Below are positions 53,798-63,884 of a stretch of DNA of 64,000 nucleotides, in pieces (position 1 is the first letter of the stretch; each line of letters starts with the position of its first letter). The translations under genes were made by a program, and so were the position numbers. Under the pieces are notes generated by a model. That model had not been told where the DNA came from and made no database searches. It saw only the letters and a list, made by a program, of their open reading frames with translations. The stretch comes from Sphingobacterium paucimobilis HER1398 (GTDB taxonomy: Bacteria; Bacteroidota; Bacteroidia; Sphingobacteriales; Sphingobacteriaceae), in contig NZ_ATDL01000015.1 in the NCBI RefSeq assembly GCF_000416985.1, forward strand, positions 868,001-932,000, given 5' to 3'.

Positions 53798-55369
53798 TCA
53801 ATATCCTGGATTCTGCTCTAAGTTAGGATTCACCGATTTTTGTGGATTTGGAATCGGATATACTAATGTCTTCGGATCAGGATCCGCAGGCTTTTCTTGC
53901 CACGCTGTTAAAAATTTTCCGTAACGGATCAGATCCTGTCTACGCCATCCTTCCCAGTAGAGTTCGCGCGCGCGCTCATCCAGCAGTTCATCCAAAGTCA
54001 ATGCCGGAAGCAGGCTTGCTCCGCGTTCGGCACGAATATCGTTGACCAATCCCAATGCGTCTCCTGCCGTCCCAGTCCCACCACGCAATATAGCTTCAGC
54101 TTTCATCAATAGCACATCTGAATAACGGTACACTACCCAATCATTATTACGTTGCCCAGTTACAGCATAGTCAAAAGCATATTTCATAGGACGTATACCT
54201 GCAGTCTCCAAAGTAGCTCCAGAGGTCCGTATCGTGACCTCCCGTGTAAAGGAAAGTGGTGCTGTAGATGGATTACGGGCATTGAGCGGTTGATTGGTCG
54301 TCCAATTGTACTGCTGTCCCTCAAAAAAGCCTACATTCTGGCGGTGATACCCCTTACTCTTATTGGAAGTCGTATCGGCATCGTACTCATAATAAATACC
54401 GCGGCGCTCGTCAGTAGTAGAGAACTTATCGTAGTAATCTGAAAGTGTGCACCAACCGTTCCATCCGCCAGGACTCATATTATAATGAGCAATAGTATTC
54501 CACGTACGATCCACATTACCACCGCGGACGCCATTCTCATTATAAAGGGTAAAGATGTTTTCGGTCGATTTAACATCATTGTCTGGAGCAAAATTATCAA
54601 AGTACTTGCCACTAGCAGAGACACTATAGCTACCGGAATTGGTAATCTCGTTGGCCAAGCTGACCACCTGATTCATATCCTCAACTGCAAAAGTAGGGTT
54701 TTGCCTATTCATAAAAGCTCCCTTATTAAGATGAATCTTCATCAGCAGTGTCCTTGCCGCATTCTTATTAGCAACAAAAGCTTCTTTAGGCCCCTTATCT
54801 GGCAAAGTAGCTATAATCTCATTGAGCTCCTTGATCATATAATCAATCGCCTTCTCCGGAGCCAACACCTCGGGTGCTATCTTAAAATCCTCCATGGAAG
54901 CTCCATCGCGGATCGGCACCTGCCCGTACAGATCCAACATATCAAACATCATCAGCGCCCGTAAAAAACGTGCTTCTGCAGCCTGCTGAGGACTGGGTTT
55001 ATAGAGCAGCACATTTGCTGCATTGTACATTGCAGTCCCTAGACTCACAAAAGTATTGTTCATGTAGGCATTGTCCGCCGTCCAAGTATGCAGGTGGATG
55101 GCACGATGCATACCGTTATCATCCCAATCTCCTCCACGTGTGGGCGCCATAGCGGCATCCGAAGAAACCTCCTGCATCACCCATCTCTCCTCTTGTTGGT
55201 AAGGTCTATTCAAAGAACTGTAAGCCGTAACCAACAATCCTCCAGCGTCTACATCCGACGTCCCTTGTTCCAGTTCACCCCGAAACTCTTCATTCAGTTT
55301 GGTACATGAAAGTGAACTCGCAGACAATGCGCCTGCCAAAGCTGTATATAATATTTTTCTGAAATGCAT
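53798..55369 (-). CDS. RagB/SusD-family lipoprotein
   Basis: The 523-residue product has a lipoprotein signal (TALAGALSASSLSCTKLNEEF), the SusD helical core (ARFLRALMMFDMLDLYGQVPIRDG) and the C-terminus (ERARELYWEGWRRQDLIRYGKF ... LVYPIPNPQKSVNPNLEQNPGY). It is the partner of the SusC upstream (67-base gap). It is followed by a terminator, so the unit is only two genes long. Confidence 0.95.
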   Translation of the reverse strand: MHFRKILYTALAGALSASSLSCTKLNEEFRGELEQGTSDVDAGGLLVTAYSSLNRPYQQEERWVMQEVSSDAAMAPTRGGDWDDNGMHRAIHLHTWTADNAYMNNTFVSLGTAMYNAANVLLYKPSPQQAAEARFLRALMMFDMLDLYGQVPIRDGASMEDFKIAPEVLAPEKAIDYMIKELNEIIATLPDKGPKEAFVANKNAARTLLMKIHLNKGAFMNRQNPTFAVEDMNQVVSLANEITNSGSYSVSASGKYFDNFAPDNDVKSTENIFTLYNENGVRGGNVDRTWNTIAHYNMSPGGWNGWCTLSDYYDKFSTTDERRGIYYEYDADTTSNKSKGYHRQNVGFFEGQQYNWTTNQPLNARNPSTAPLSFTREVTIRTSGATLETAGIRPMKYAFDYAVTGQRNNDWVVYRYSDVLLMKAEAILRGGTGTAGDALGLVNDIRAERGASLLPALTLDELLDERARELYWEGWRRQDLIRYGKFLTAWQEKPADPDPKTLVYPIPNPQKSVNPNLEQNPGY

Positions 55370-55436
55370 ATCTCTACAATTATTCGTGTATTAATTATTT
55401 ATCAATATCTTCTTTGATTCCTAAATCGATCTGCTC

Positions 55437-58421
55437 CTACAGGGAGAAATTGACTCCAAAAAGAACATTCCTTGCTGGAGGGTAAGGGAGATACTCTATA
55501 CCGAGCGATGGAATCCCATTTGTCGACCCATCCGTGTTAACTTCTGGATCAAAGCCCGAATACTTGGTAATGATAAACAGATTCTGCCCCGTGAGCGAAA
55601 CGTTCAAATTCTTGATCGTGCTGCCAATATTACCAACACGGTAGCTCAGCGTCAGGTTGGCCATCTTCAGGTAGTCCCCTTTTTCGAGATAACGGTCTGA
55701 AGGAGCAGACGAGTTGGAAGTTGATTCTTTAACAGCTGTATTGAAGAATGAAGAACCAATATTACGATCAGACAAATTGCTCACTCCAAGATTGGTCGCT
55801 GCTGTATTATTGAACAGATAATGCCCCATGGCACCATTCATATTGGCTACCAAAGATAGGCGCTTATATGCGACATTGGTCGAGATACCAAGAAGGGTAG
55901 TCGGATTAGGACTATTGGAATAAAACTTGTTCGTAGCTGGATCATTGTTCGCACTGATACTGCCATCAAGACCTTTGTACATACTCATTCCTGTTTGTGG
56001 ATCGATTCCCTGATAATCGGCCAGGTACCACACATTTAGCGGTTGCCCATTGGTCATACGCTGCCCCAGTACTCCAGTAAATCCTTGTCCGCGCAGCGCA
56101 CCGGTTTCGTAGTATCCCAATAGACCACTCACGCTATTCTTAAGAAAAGTTACATTGCCAGTCAGATCCCACGTCCAGTCACTATTCTTGATAATCGTAC
56201 CTGTAAGTGCAACCTCTGCTCCCTTATTGACAATCTCACCATCTAGATTTACCCAAATACGGCCTGCGGGTCCTGGCATAGCCAAGGTCTGTTCGAACAA
56301 CGCATCAGTCGTTTTCTTATGAAAATAGTCGATCGATCCGTAGAGACGGTTATTCAGTACCGAAAAATCCAGACCCACATTGACTGTAGCAGAGGTCTCC
56401 CATTTCAGATCAGAGTTTTTCAGGTTTGCCTGACTGATTCCCTGGGTTGTAAAAACCAATCTATTGAGCGAAGCTCCAGAAGGGAACTCCTGATTACCGG
56501 TCTGCCCCCAGCCTAGACGAAGCTTCAGCTGATCGATATAAGAATTGGATTTGAGGAAGCTCTCTTCGGCAATATTCCATGCCAAGGCTACTGAAGGGAA
56601 CATGGCGTATTTGTTGTTTTCTCCAAATTTGGTCGACCCATCCCGACGCAACGTCGCCGTAAGTAAATACCGGTTAAGATAATTAGCTCCTCCACGAGCA
56701 AACATAGACTGCAACTGGTTGGTAGGACTTCGGTAGGAAGCAATCTCACGAGTAGCAACTGATGAATACTGGAGGTAATCGAAATAACTCAGTCCCATAT
56801 AGCTAAAGCCGCCACCAAAGGCGATATTATTATTATAGTTGTAATCGAGATACTCATAACCAGCCATAGCGTTGATGTTCCAATCCGAATTGATCTGCTT
56901 GTTATAAGAAAGCATATGGGTCATCTGCATATTGGTCTCCCCATTGTTGGAGCTGAAGGCCTGTTCATTCTTAACATTGGAAGGATCAATCAGTCCCGCA
57001 CGGTACATCCCCTGACGATTGCCTGTCTGCCGCATCACACTATAGATAAAACGATACTCTAGATCATCAGTAATCTTGTAATACGGAGTAATATTGACAA
57101 TAGTTGTATTCGTCACTGCTACATCCTTAAAAGCATCAATACTAGTCAACGGATTACGCGTAGTGGCACTGACAAATGTATGTTTGCCATTGGCATCTAC
57201 AAGTGGGCGCGTAGGATTCCACTGAAGGGCCTGTGAGATAAGATTGCCTTCTGATCCGACTACAGCGCTGATAGGTGCATAATTATTGTCTAACTGCGTG
57301 AGGAAAGCGGCAAAATCTAATCCCAGTCTTTTGTTCTCCAAGAATCGAAAATTGCCAGATACATTGGCTGTATATTTCTTAAGCTGCGAGCTTTTGATAA
57401 TCCCGTTTTGATTGAGATAGCCTCCCGACACGCGATATTTGCCATTCTCGGTACCACCGACCGCGTCAGCATAGTAATTTTGGGTTACGGCATTACGGGT
57501 AATCGCTTTAAAAGCATCTTCGCTCTCTCCGTAATCTGCTGTAGCAGCATCATTTGGCGTATAAAATTTTAATGCCTCTCTAAAACGTCCGGCATCCAGT
57601 ACATCTGGAAACTCACGCATACTCGAGATACCTGCTGTTGCTCCCACAGACAGCTCAGGCGAACCTACTCTACCTTTCTTCGTCGTAATAATAACAACCC
57701 CATTGGCACCCCGAGAACCATATATGGCGGTAGCAGATGCGTCTTTGAGTATATCCATGCTCACGATATCGCTGGGATTAAGATAAGAGAGGGCATTGCC
57801 ACGATCAGAAGTAAATCCTCCTCTTCCTTCTGGAAGCGGCGAATTTCCGGACATCGGCACACCGTCCAGTACAAACAAGGGGTTATTGCTCGAACGTATC
57901 GACGAATTGCCACGGATGCTCACCGTAGTAGAGCCCCCTGGCTGTCCGGTATTATTGATAACCATCACCCCTGGGGTCTTACCCTGAATCAATTGGTCAG
58001 GACTCGTGGTGAGACCACGGTTAAAATCTTTGACACCTATAGAAACCATAGAACCGGTCAGATCTCTCTTGCGGGCAGTACCATACCCAATGACTACCAC
58101 TTCGTCAAGCCCCTGATCCGCAGCAGGCTCTAATTTAATAGTCATAAAATCGCTCGAAATAGGAATCTGGGCGTTGTTGTAACCAATGTAATAAACATCC
58201 AGGGTACGGGCTTCATTGGAAACTTCCAATTGGAAATCGCCAGTAGGCCCCGAACTGGTACCCACAGAAGTCCCCGTTACCTTTACTGTAGCACCGGCGA
58301 CAGGGTTTGTGGATTCATCCACAATCTTCCCCTTAAGCAACCTCGTCTGCGTAAAGGCTGTAACAGTAACCAGTAATAACGCCAATGACATTACACCTGA
58401 TTTTAGTAGTTCTTTGTTCAT
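55437..58421 (-). CDS. SusC/RagA TonB-dependent outer-membrane transporter
   Basis: The 994-residue product has a signal (GVMSLALLLVTVTAFTQT), a carboxypeptidase-like Ig domain (RLLKGKIVDESTNPVAGATVKV, about 25-105) and the plug (LDEVVVIGYGTARKRDLTGSMV ... SATAIYGSRGANGVVIITTKKG). The barrel ends ARNVLFGVNFSL. It has no STN domain. It is transcribed divergently from the hybrid two-component gene, the usual arrangement when an HTCS controls its uptake pair. Confidence 0.96.
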   Translation of the reverse strand: MNKELLKSGVMSLALLLVTVTAFTQTRLLKGKIVDESTNPVAGATVKVTGTSVGTSSGPTGDFQLEVSNEARTLDVYYIGYNNAQIPISSDFMTIKLEPAADQGLDEVVVIGYGTARKRDLTGSMVSIGVKDFNRGLTTSPDQLIQGKTPGVMVINNTGQPGGSTTVSIRGNSSIRSSNNPLFVLDGVPMSGNSPLPEGRGGFTSDRGNALSYLNPSDIVSMDILKDASATAIYGSRGANGVVIITTKKGRVGSPELSVGATAGISSMREFPDVLDAGRFREALKFYTPNDAATADYGESEDAFKAITRNAVTQNYYADAVGGTENGKYRVSGGYLNQNGIIKSSQLKKYTANVSGNFRFLENKRLGLDFAAFLTQLDNNYAPISAVVGSEGNLISQALQWNPTRPLVDANGKHTFVSATTRNPLTSIDAFKDVAVTNTTIVNITPYYKITDDLEYRFIYSVMRQTGNRQGMYRAGLIDPSNVKNEQAFSSNNGETNMQMTHMLSYNKQINSDWNINAMAGYEYLDYNYNNNIAFGGGFSYMGLSYFDYLQYSSVATREIASYRSPTNQLQSMFARGGANYLNRYLLTATLRRDGSTKFGENNKYAMFPSVALAWNIAEESFLKSNSYIDQLKLRLGWGQTGNQEFPSGASLNRLVFTTQGISQANLKNSDLKWETSATVNVGLDFSVLNNRLYGSIDYFHKKTTDALFEQTLAMPGPAGRIWVNLDGEIVNKGAEVALTGTIIKNSDWTWDLTGNVTFLKNSVSGLLGYYETGALRGQGFTGVLGQRMTNGQPLNVWYLADYQGIDPQTGMSMYKGLDGSISANNDPATNKFYSNSPNPTTLLGISTNVAYKRLSLVANMNGAMGHYLFNNTAATNLGVSNLSDRNIGSSFFNTAVKESTSNSSAPSDRYLEKGDYLKMANLTLSYRVGNIGSTIKNLNVSLTGQNLFIITKYSGFDPEVNTDGSTNGIPSLGIEYLPYPPARNVLFGVNFSL

Positions 58422-58516
58422 ACTGCTTGTGTTTTTGGTTTATGGATTGGTATCGCACAGAGCTATTTATGTAAGATAAGCTCGGGCGCTACACTCTAAG
58501 TTTACATTGATTACAT

Positions 58517-58565
58517 AAAAATGAGAAATACATTCTCCTCTTAGCATTCAAAACGTCTCATTTTT
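58517..58565. promoter_or_regulatory. Inverted repeat between SusC and the HTCS gene
   Basis: AAAAATGAGA (58517-58526) and TCTCATTTTT (58556-58565) are perfect inverted arms separated by 29 bases in the divergent promoter region. It may be an operator for the HTCS AraC domain, or the hairpin of a short leader. It is too widely spaced for a normal terminator. Confidence 0.4.
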
Positions 58566-58634
58566 TTATCATTGCGTGTCACACAAACTTTTTTTAACCT
58601 ATTAATTGCTTACTTTAGCTCTAACCGTTATGTT

Positions 58635-61600
58635 TTGAAAAGTATAATCTCTCTATATATGGTATGGGCCTTGTCGATGCACTATTATGTGCATGGACAA
58701 TCGACCTATTTCCGTAATTACCAAACAATTGACGGATTATCAAACAATGCAGTTACCGCCATCACCCAAGACGCTCAGGGTTTTCTTTGGTTTGGCACAC
58801 GCAACGGACTCAATCGCTTTGACGGTCACCAGTTCAGAGTATTCAGCCATACCGACTCGGCAGCACTTCGTATAGGCAGCTCCTCGATATTAAGTCTGCT
58901 CAACGATAGTGATGGCAATATGTGGGTAGGAACGACGCACGGCCTATATCGGTATGTACCTGAGCGGGAAAACTTTACGTATATAGACGAGGTTCTTATG
59001 GGGGAAGTTCGATTTATTAAACATTCCGGCGGATACATCTGGTTTATTTCCAACGGTTACATCTACAGGTATAGCCTGAAAACTAAAAAATTCTCCGCTT
59101 TTGACAAGCTAAAGGAACGGATCATAGACGCTAGCACCAACCACCATGATGACCTATGGATGGTCAACAGCCATCATACCTTATTTAGATATGATCCTAA
59201 AAAGGACGTATTCAAAAACATAGAACTGAATCTCTTAAATCCCAATATACAGTCCAGTATCAAAACAGTATACGGAATTAATGACTCGCTCGCTATTATC
59301 GGGACCAGCTACACAGCGTACCTATTCAATTTCGCACAGAATACACTGACCGACCTCATCACGAAGCGTAAAAATGAAAAGGCAATACTGGTCCACAGTG
59401 TCATCCAACAAACTCCGTCGGTATTCTGGATAGGGACCGAAACAGGAATCTATAGCTTCGATATCCGGACAGGAAGTATTAATCACATCAAAAAAGATCC
59501 ACTCAACCCATTTTCAATATCCGATAATGTGGTCATCAACTTCTTTAAGGATCGAGAAGGAAGTATTTGGGCCGGGACATTCTTTGGTGGAGTAAATCAA
59601 TATATCAGCCAATTTGAGAATTTCAAGAAATACCTACAGGGCAACGGAAGATCTTCCCTATCGGGCAACGTCATACACGAGATCACCAAAGATAAATATG
59701 GCAATTTTTGGGTAGGAACAGAAGATGGTGGTCTCAATCGAATATTCGCGAATTCCAACAACGTACAACATTTTAAAGCAGACGGCGCTCCAGGCAGCAT
59801 CACCCATAATAACCTACACGGCCTAGCCTTGATGGACGATGAGCTATGGGTAGGTTCGACCTCACACGGCCTAGATGTCCTAGATCTAAAAAGTGGTAAA
59901 TTAAAACGGCACTACCGAGGTATCGGAGAGGGGCTCGCGCGGAGTAAATTCGTGGTATCGCTATATCGAACACGTGACAACACCATGTATATCGGTACTG
60001 ACAAAGGACTGTATAGCTACGATAAAAAACTTGATAATTTTCGAGCGGCACCAATAAAACCTGCCTGGATACAGGGAATGTATGAGGATGACGAGGGCTT
60101 ACTATGGATCAATACCTACGGCAGCGGTGTGATCTTATACAACCGTAGCATTGGCACGGCAAAGCAGCTACTCTCTCAACCGGGAAAGGCAAATTCGCTA
60201 GTCAACAATTATGTAAATGGTCTATTTGAAGACAGCAAGAAGAATATATGGCTCGCGACAGAGGGCGGACTGTCCAAATATCAACGGAATGGTCACTTCA
60301 CTAATTTTTTTCATCAAACGGGAGCTCCTTCTAAACAGGTATTCAAAATACTGGAGGATGACAACCATACCATATGGGTGTCAACGGGGAGCGGACTCAT
60401 ACGGCTAGAGGACAACAATGCAGATGGCACGGTATTTAGAGCTAGGGACGGCTTACCTACGGATCAGTTCAACTACAATTCAGCTTTTAAAGACAGCGAT
60501 GGCACCTTATATTTTGGAACGATAAAAGGTATGGTCAGTTTCAACCCAATTAAGACTATCAAGAACAACTTTATACCTCCTGTATTCATTAGCAACTTCC
60601 AAATAAACAATAGGGATGTCCCCGTTCGTAAAGATGGTTTTTTGAAAAGCGCAATATCTTTGACGGATGAAATCAAACTCACCCATGATCACTCCAACAT
60701 CAACTTCAACATTGCTGCATTGAGCTTCGCAGCGCCCGAAAGTAATGTATACAGCTATATTATGGAAGGCTATGACAAAGAATGGACTACGATAACGGGC
60801 AACCAAAAAATATACTACAACAAGTTACCGCCCGGTACGTATACATTCCGATATACCGGAGCCAACAATAATGGTCTTTGGAATAAGCAGGAAAAATCAT
60901 TACTTATTTATGTATCCCCCCCTTGGTGGCGATCATTATGGGCGTATACTATTTATGTGCTGCTATTCGGATCGGTTATCTTTTTGATCCTGCGCTACTA
61001 TTTTTTATGGGTACGAGCCAGCAATATCCGAAAAATGGACAATTATGAACGTAAAAAAGAACGCGAGATATACAATCTCAAGCTGGAGTCTTTCACCAAT
61101 CTTGCCCATGAAATAAGAACACCGTTGACGCTGATAAAGATGCCTCTAGAGAAAATCATGAATGGAAACAAAATTGCAGACGACGAAATCAAACAGGATC
61201 TGGTCATGATCGACAAGAATACACAAAGATTAATACTCCTGACGAATCAACTACTCGATTTTAGAAAAGCAGAAAACAACAATATGAGCCTTATTTTTAC
61301 GCAAACCGACATCAATACGTTGCTCAACGAGGTATTCAAAGACCTACAGTATCTAGCAAAAGAAAAAAAAGTAAACTATGAACTATCGCTACCTCGTATT
61401 ACACTGACGGCAGATGTAGACGGAGAAGCTCTTCGCAAAATCTTCACTAACCTAATCCATAATGCGATCAAATATGCAAAGGCAAACGTGGTGATCAAAC
61501 TGTTGCCTTTCAATAGTGACGATATCATGTTCAATATTGAATTTGCCAATGATGGCCCTATTATACCTTTTGATAAAAAGGACAGAATATTTGAGCCATT

Positions 61601-62633
61601 CTACCGATTGCACGACGCCGACAAGAATACGGGTACCGGTATCGGCTTACCACTTTCTCGCTCTCTGGCAGAGCTCCACCACGGCTCACTCGATCTAATC
61701 TGTACAAAAGGAGAACGAAATCTTTTTCTCCTTTCTTGCCCTATCGTACAGGAACAGACGATTGATATCCCAATTATGGACGCCCCCCTCCATATTGCAC
61801 CCGTAAAGACTACACTTTCCGCTGCAGATACTGTAACTCAGGAAAGTCCGATTATCCTCGTGGTCGAGGACAATAAGGAAATATTGGCCTATCTCAATAA
61901 AGAGCTGAAAGGAAACTATTCAATACGTAGAGCCAGTAATGGGGCCGAGGCGCTAGATATCTTAGACACGAATGATGTACAACTGGTACTTACAGATATC
62001 ATGATGCCCGTCATGGATGGCATCACATTGTGTAAAAGAATAAAGTCTGATATTCTATACAGCCATATACCTGTTGTCTTCCTCACAGCAAAAAATGGAT
62101 TAGATGCCAAAATAGAGGGGCTAAAAAGTGGAGCTGATGCTTATATAGAGAAACCTTTTTCCTTGGAGTACCTATTGGTAACCATACGTAACATGCTCAA
62201 TAACCGAAAAATTGTCAAGGATTATTTTACAATTCCATCAACATCTCAACCATTGGATATGCATGTCTCGGGGCCTGACAAGGATTTTATCGACCAACTG
62301 CAGCGCGTGATCTATGATCAACTTGATTCGGCCGATCTCAATGTCGAAGTGCTAGCCAGATCGATGAATATGAGCCGACCAACACTGTACCGAAAGGTAA
62401 AGGGCCTATCGGATCTCAGTCCCAACGAGCTGATCAATATATCGAGATTACGTAAAGCGGCTCAACTCTTATTGCTCAAAAAGCATTCGATAGCACAAAT
62501 CGCTACAATGGTAGGCTATTCGGTACAGTCTAATTTTTCGAGAGACTTTCACAAACATTACGGCATGACACCGAGCCTATATATCACAGCATATAGTGAT
62601 AAGGGGCAGTCGGACCACAGCTCCTTGGCATAG
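58635..62633 (+). CDS. Hybrid two-component system sensor/regulator (HTCS, AraC output)
   Basis: The frame is open from 58572 but only via rare starts. TTG at 58635 gives a good signal peptide (KSIISLYMVWALSMHYYVHGQ), while ATG at 58659 would shorten it. The architecture in order is a periplasmic beta propeller of repeated reg_prop units (GLSNNAVTAI, GFLWFGTRNGL) and a Y_Y_Y domain ending near FRYTGANNNGLWNKQEKSL. A membrane helix (LWAYTIYVLLFGSVIFLILRY) follows, then a HisKA with phospho-His codon at 61107 (NLAHEIRTPLTLIKM) and a HATPase (FTNLIHNAIKYAK, GTGIGLPLSRSLAELH). A receiver domain with Asp codon at 61995 (LVLTDIMMPVMDG) leads to an AraC helix-turn-helix. It senses a periplasmic glycan fragment and activates the divergent SusC-SusD genes. 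Confidence 0.94.
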   Translation: MKSIISLYMVWALSMHYYVHGQSTYFRNYQTIDGLSNNAVTAITQDAQGFLWFGTRNGLNRFDGHQFRVFSHTDSAALRIGSSSILSLLNDSDGNMWVGTTHGLYRYVPERENFTYIDEVLMGEVRFIKHSGGYIWFISNGYIYRYSLKTKKFSAFDKLKERIIDASTNHHDDLWMVNSHHTLFRYDPKKDVFKNIELNLLNPNIQSSIKTVYGINDSLAIIGTSYTAYLFNFAQNTLTDLITKRKNEKAILVHSVIQQTPSVFWIGTETGIYSFDIRTGSINHIKKDPLNPFSISDNVVINFFKDREGSIWAGTFFGGVNQYISQFENFKKYLQGNGRSSLSGNVIHEITKDKYGNFWVGTEDGGLNRIFANSNNVQHFKADGAPGSITHNNLHGLALMDDELWVGSTSHGLDVLDLKSGKLKRHYRGIGEGLARSKFVVSLYRTRDNTMYIGTDKGLYSYDKKLDNFRAAPIKPAWIQGMYEDDEGLLWINTYGSGVILYNRSIGTAKQLLSQPGKANSLVNNYVNGLFEDSKKNIWLATEGGLSKYQRNGHFTNFFHQTGAPSKQVFKILEDDNHTIWVSTGSGLIRLEDNNADGTVFRARDGLPTDQFNYNSAFKDSDGTLYFGTIKGMVSFNPIKTIKNNFIPPVFISNFQINNRDVPVRKDGFLKSAISLTDEIKLTHDHSNINFNIAALSFAAPESNVYSYIMEGYDKEWTTITGNQKIYYNKLPPGTYTFRYTGANNNGLWNKQEKSLLIYVSPPWWRSLWAYTIYVLLFGSVIFLILRYYFLWVRASNIRKMDNYERKKEREIYNLKLESFTNLAHEIRTPLTLIKMPLEKIMNGNKIADDEIKQDLVMIDKNTQRLILLTNQLLDFRKAENNNMSLIFTQTDINTLLNEVFKDLQYLAKEKKVNYELSLPRITLTADVDGEALRKIFTNLIHNAIKYAKANVVIKLLPFNSDDIMFNIEFANDGPIIPFDKKDRIFEPFYRLHDADKNTGTGIGLPLSRSLAELHHGSLDLICTKGERNLFLLSCPIVQEQTIDIPIMDAPLHIAPVKTTLSAADTVTQESPIILVVEDNKEILAYLNKELKGNYSIRRASNGAEALDILDTNDVQLVLTDIMMPVMDGITLCKRIKSDILYSHIPVVFLTAKNGLDAKIEGLKSGADAYIEKPFSLEYLLVTIRNMLNNRKIVKDYFTIPSTSQPLDMHVSGPDKDFIDQLQRVIYDQLDSADLNVEVLARSMNMSRPTLYRKVKGLSDLSPNELINISRLRKAAQLLLLKKHSIAQIATMVGYSVQSNFSRDFHKHYGMTPSLYITAYSDKGQSDHSSLA

Positions 62634-62651
62634 TCCGGTACTGCATTCTTT

Positions 62652-62873
62652 TTAATCTTTCTTACCTACGTCGGACTGGTTCTTCGGACGTGCATAGGCA
62701 GCACTAAATACCATAGCTAGGCCCGTGGCAATGAAAATAACAACAAAAATGGAAATGGCTACTTTTACAAGCTGTGTATAATCCACAACAACCCAGTTCC
62801 ACATATAATTGAGCGAGACAAAGCCAACGACAAGCAAGGACACGATGAATAGAAATGTAATGATATGCTTCAT
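62652..62873 (-). CDS. Small two-helix membrane protein
   Basis: The 73-residue protein has two hydrophobic helices (IITFLFIVSLLVVGFVSL and VAISIFVVIFIATGLAMVFSAAY) and a charged tail (ARPKNQSDVGKKD). No family was recognised. It starts 3 bases after the SPFH gene stop and is probably cotranscribed. A membrane anchor or assembly role beside the SPFH protein is inference. Confidence 0.72.
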   Translation of the reverse strand: MKHIITFLFIVSLLVVGFVSLNYMWNWVVVDYTQLVKVAISIFVVIFIATGLAMVFSAAYARPKNQSDVGKKD

Positions 62874-62876
62874 GGT

Positions 62877-63881
62877 CTACAGTTTATTTAAATAATCCTT
62901 CTTCTTCTGTTCGAATTCCTCTTGGGTAATGATGTTTTCATCCAACAAAAGCTTGAGCTTGCGCAACTGCTCCATCGGATCGAAACCTACGGCAGGTTGC
63001 GTGACTTCGTCAATGGAATTGCTGAACACCTTACCCAGACTCATACCTGCACCAAGGCCGACCCCTGCTCCAGCAAGGCCACCTTCATTTTTAGCAGCAT
63101 CACGGAGGGCTCTCAATTTTTCAAGCTCCACATAGCTGAGTCCACCTTCAGAGGCAGCATGGCTATTGGCCGTGATATCTGCAATCTTACCGATACGGGC
63201 CTGCGTCTCCTCATCAAATGAGTTCCCTTCGATCCTGAAATCGCGGAGCACCAGACCAAAGGTTTCAAAATCAGACACAAGCCGATCTCTCATGGTCGTA
63301 GACAACCGCGCAATCTCCGCATCGATCTTGGTATAAGGCATTTTCTCTTCTGCAAAACAGGAGGTCAGCACCTGTTGGATACGGGCCTGTATCGCCTCGC
63401 GGAATGCTTCAGTACTATAACTATCCTGTGAACCGACATATTCTGTAAAAAACCGCCCTGCATCGTTAAGACGGTATGAAAAGTTACCGAAGGCAGATAA
63501 CTGGATCGGAATCTTATAGTAGTCGTCCATATATTTGATCGGCGAAGACGTACCCCAGCCCTGATTAACGACTTCCGCCTTGCGGTAGAAGTAAAGCCCC
63601 ATCTTGTGCTCACCCTCAAACAACTGAGCGACTTTGAGCAAGGAGGTGATGAAGGGATGATTGTCCGTACGGATATTGTAAACTCCTTCGGTATCGATCA
63701 CATCGGTAATCTTGCCTTCATATACCAGAACACATCCTTGTCCTGGAGCAATAATCAATTTACTTGCATTCTTTATTTCGCCTGTCACTGCAGGGTATTT
63801 CCACACCAACAATCCAGGAGCCTGAGGCTGCCATTCGATGACTGTAGCGACTTGTTTTTTGAAAAAATTGAATAATCCCAT
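62877..63881 (-). CDS. SPFH-domain protein with C-terminal SHOCT motif (YdjI-like)
   Basis: The 334-residue protein has an SPFH-like domain (about 15-230; LVWKYPAVTGEIKNASKLIIAPGQGCVLVYEGKI, EHKMGLYFYRKAEV, GNFSYRLNDAGRFF). A glycine-rich linker (GGLAGAGVGLGAGMSLG) leads to a SHOCT-type helical hairpin at the end (DPMEQLRKLKLLLDENIITQEEFEQKKKDYLNKL). Relatives are called virion-core-like or YdjI and gather at membranes. It lies 3 bases after the gene at the window edge and 3 bases before the small membrane protein, giving a tight operon. Confidence 0.85.
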   Translation of the reverse strand: MGLFNFFKKQVATVIEWQPQAPGLLVWKYPAVTGEIKNASKLIIAPGQGCVLVYEGKITDVIDTEGVYNIRTDNHPFITSLLKVAQLFEGEHKMGLYFYRKAEVVNQGWGTSSPIKYMDDYYKIPIQLSAFGNFSYRLNDAGRFFTEYVGSQDSYSTEAFREAIQARIQQVLTSCFAEEKMPYTKIDAEIARLSTTMRDRLVSDFETFGLVLRDFRIEGNSFDEETQARIGKIADITANSHAASEGGLSYVELEKLRALRDAAKNEGGLAGAGVGLGAGMSLGKVFSNSIDEVTQPAVGFDPMEQLRKLKLLLDENIITQEEFEQKKKDYLNKL

Positions 63882-63884
63882 CTT

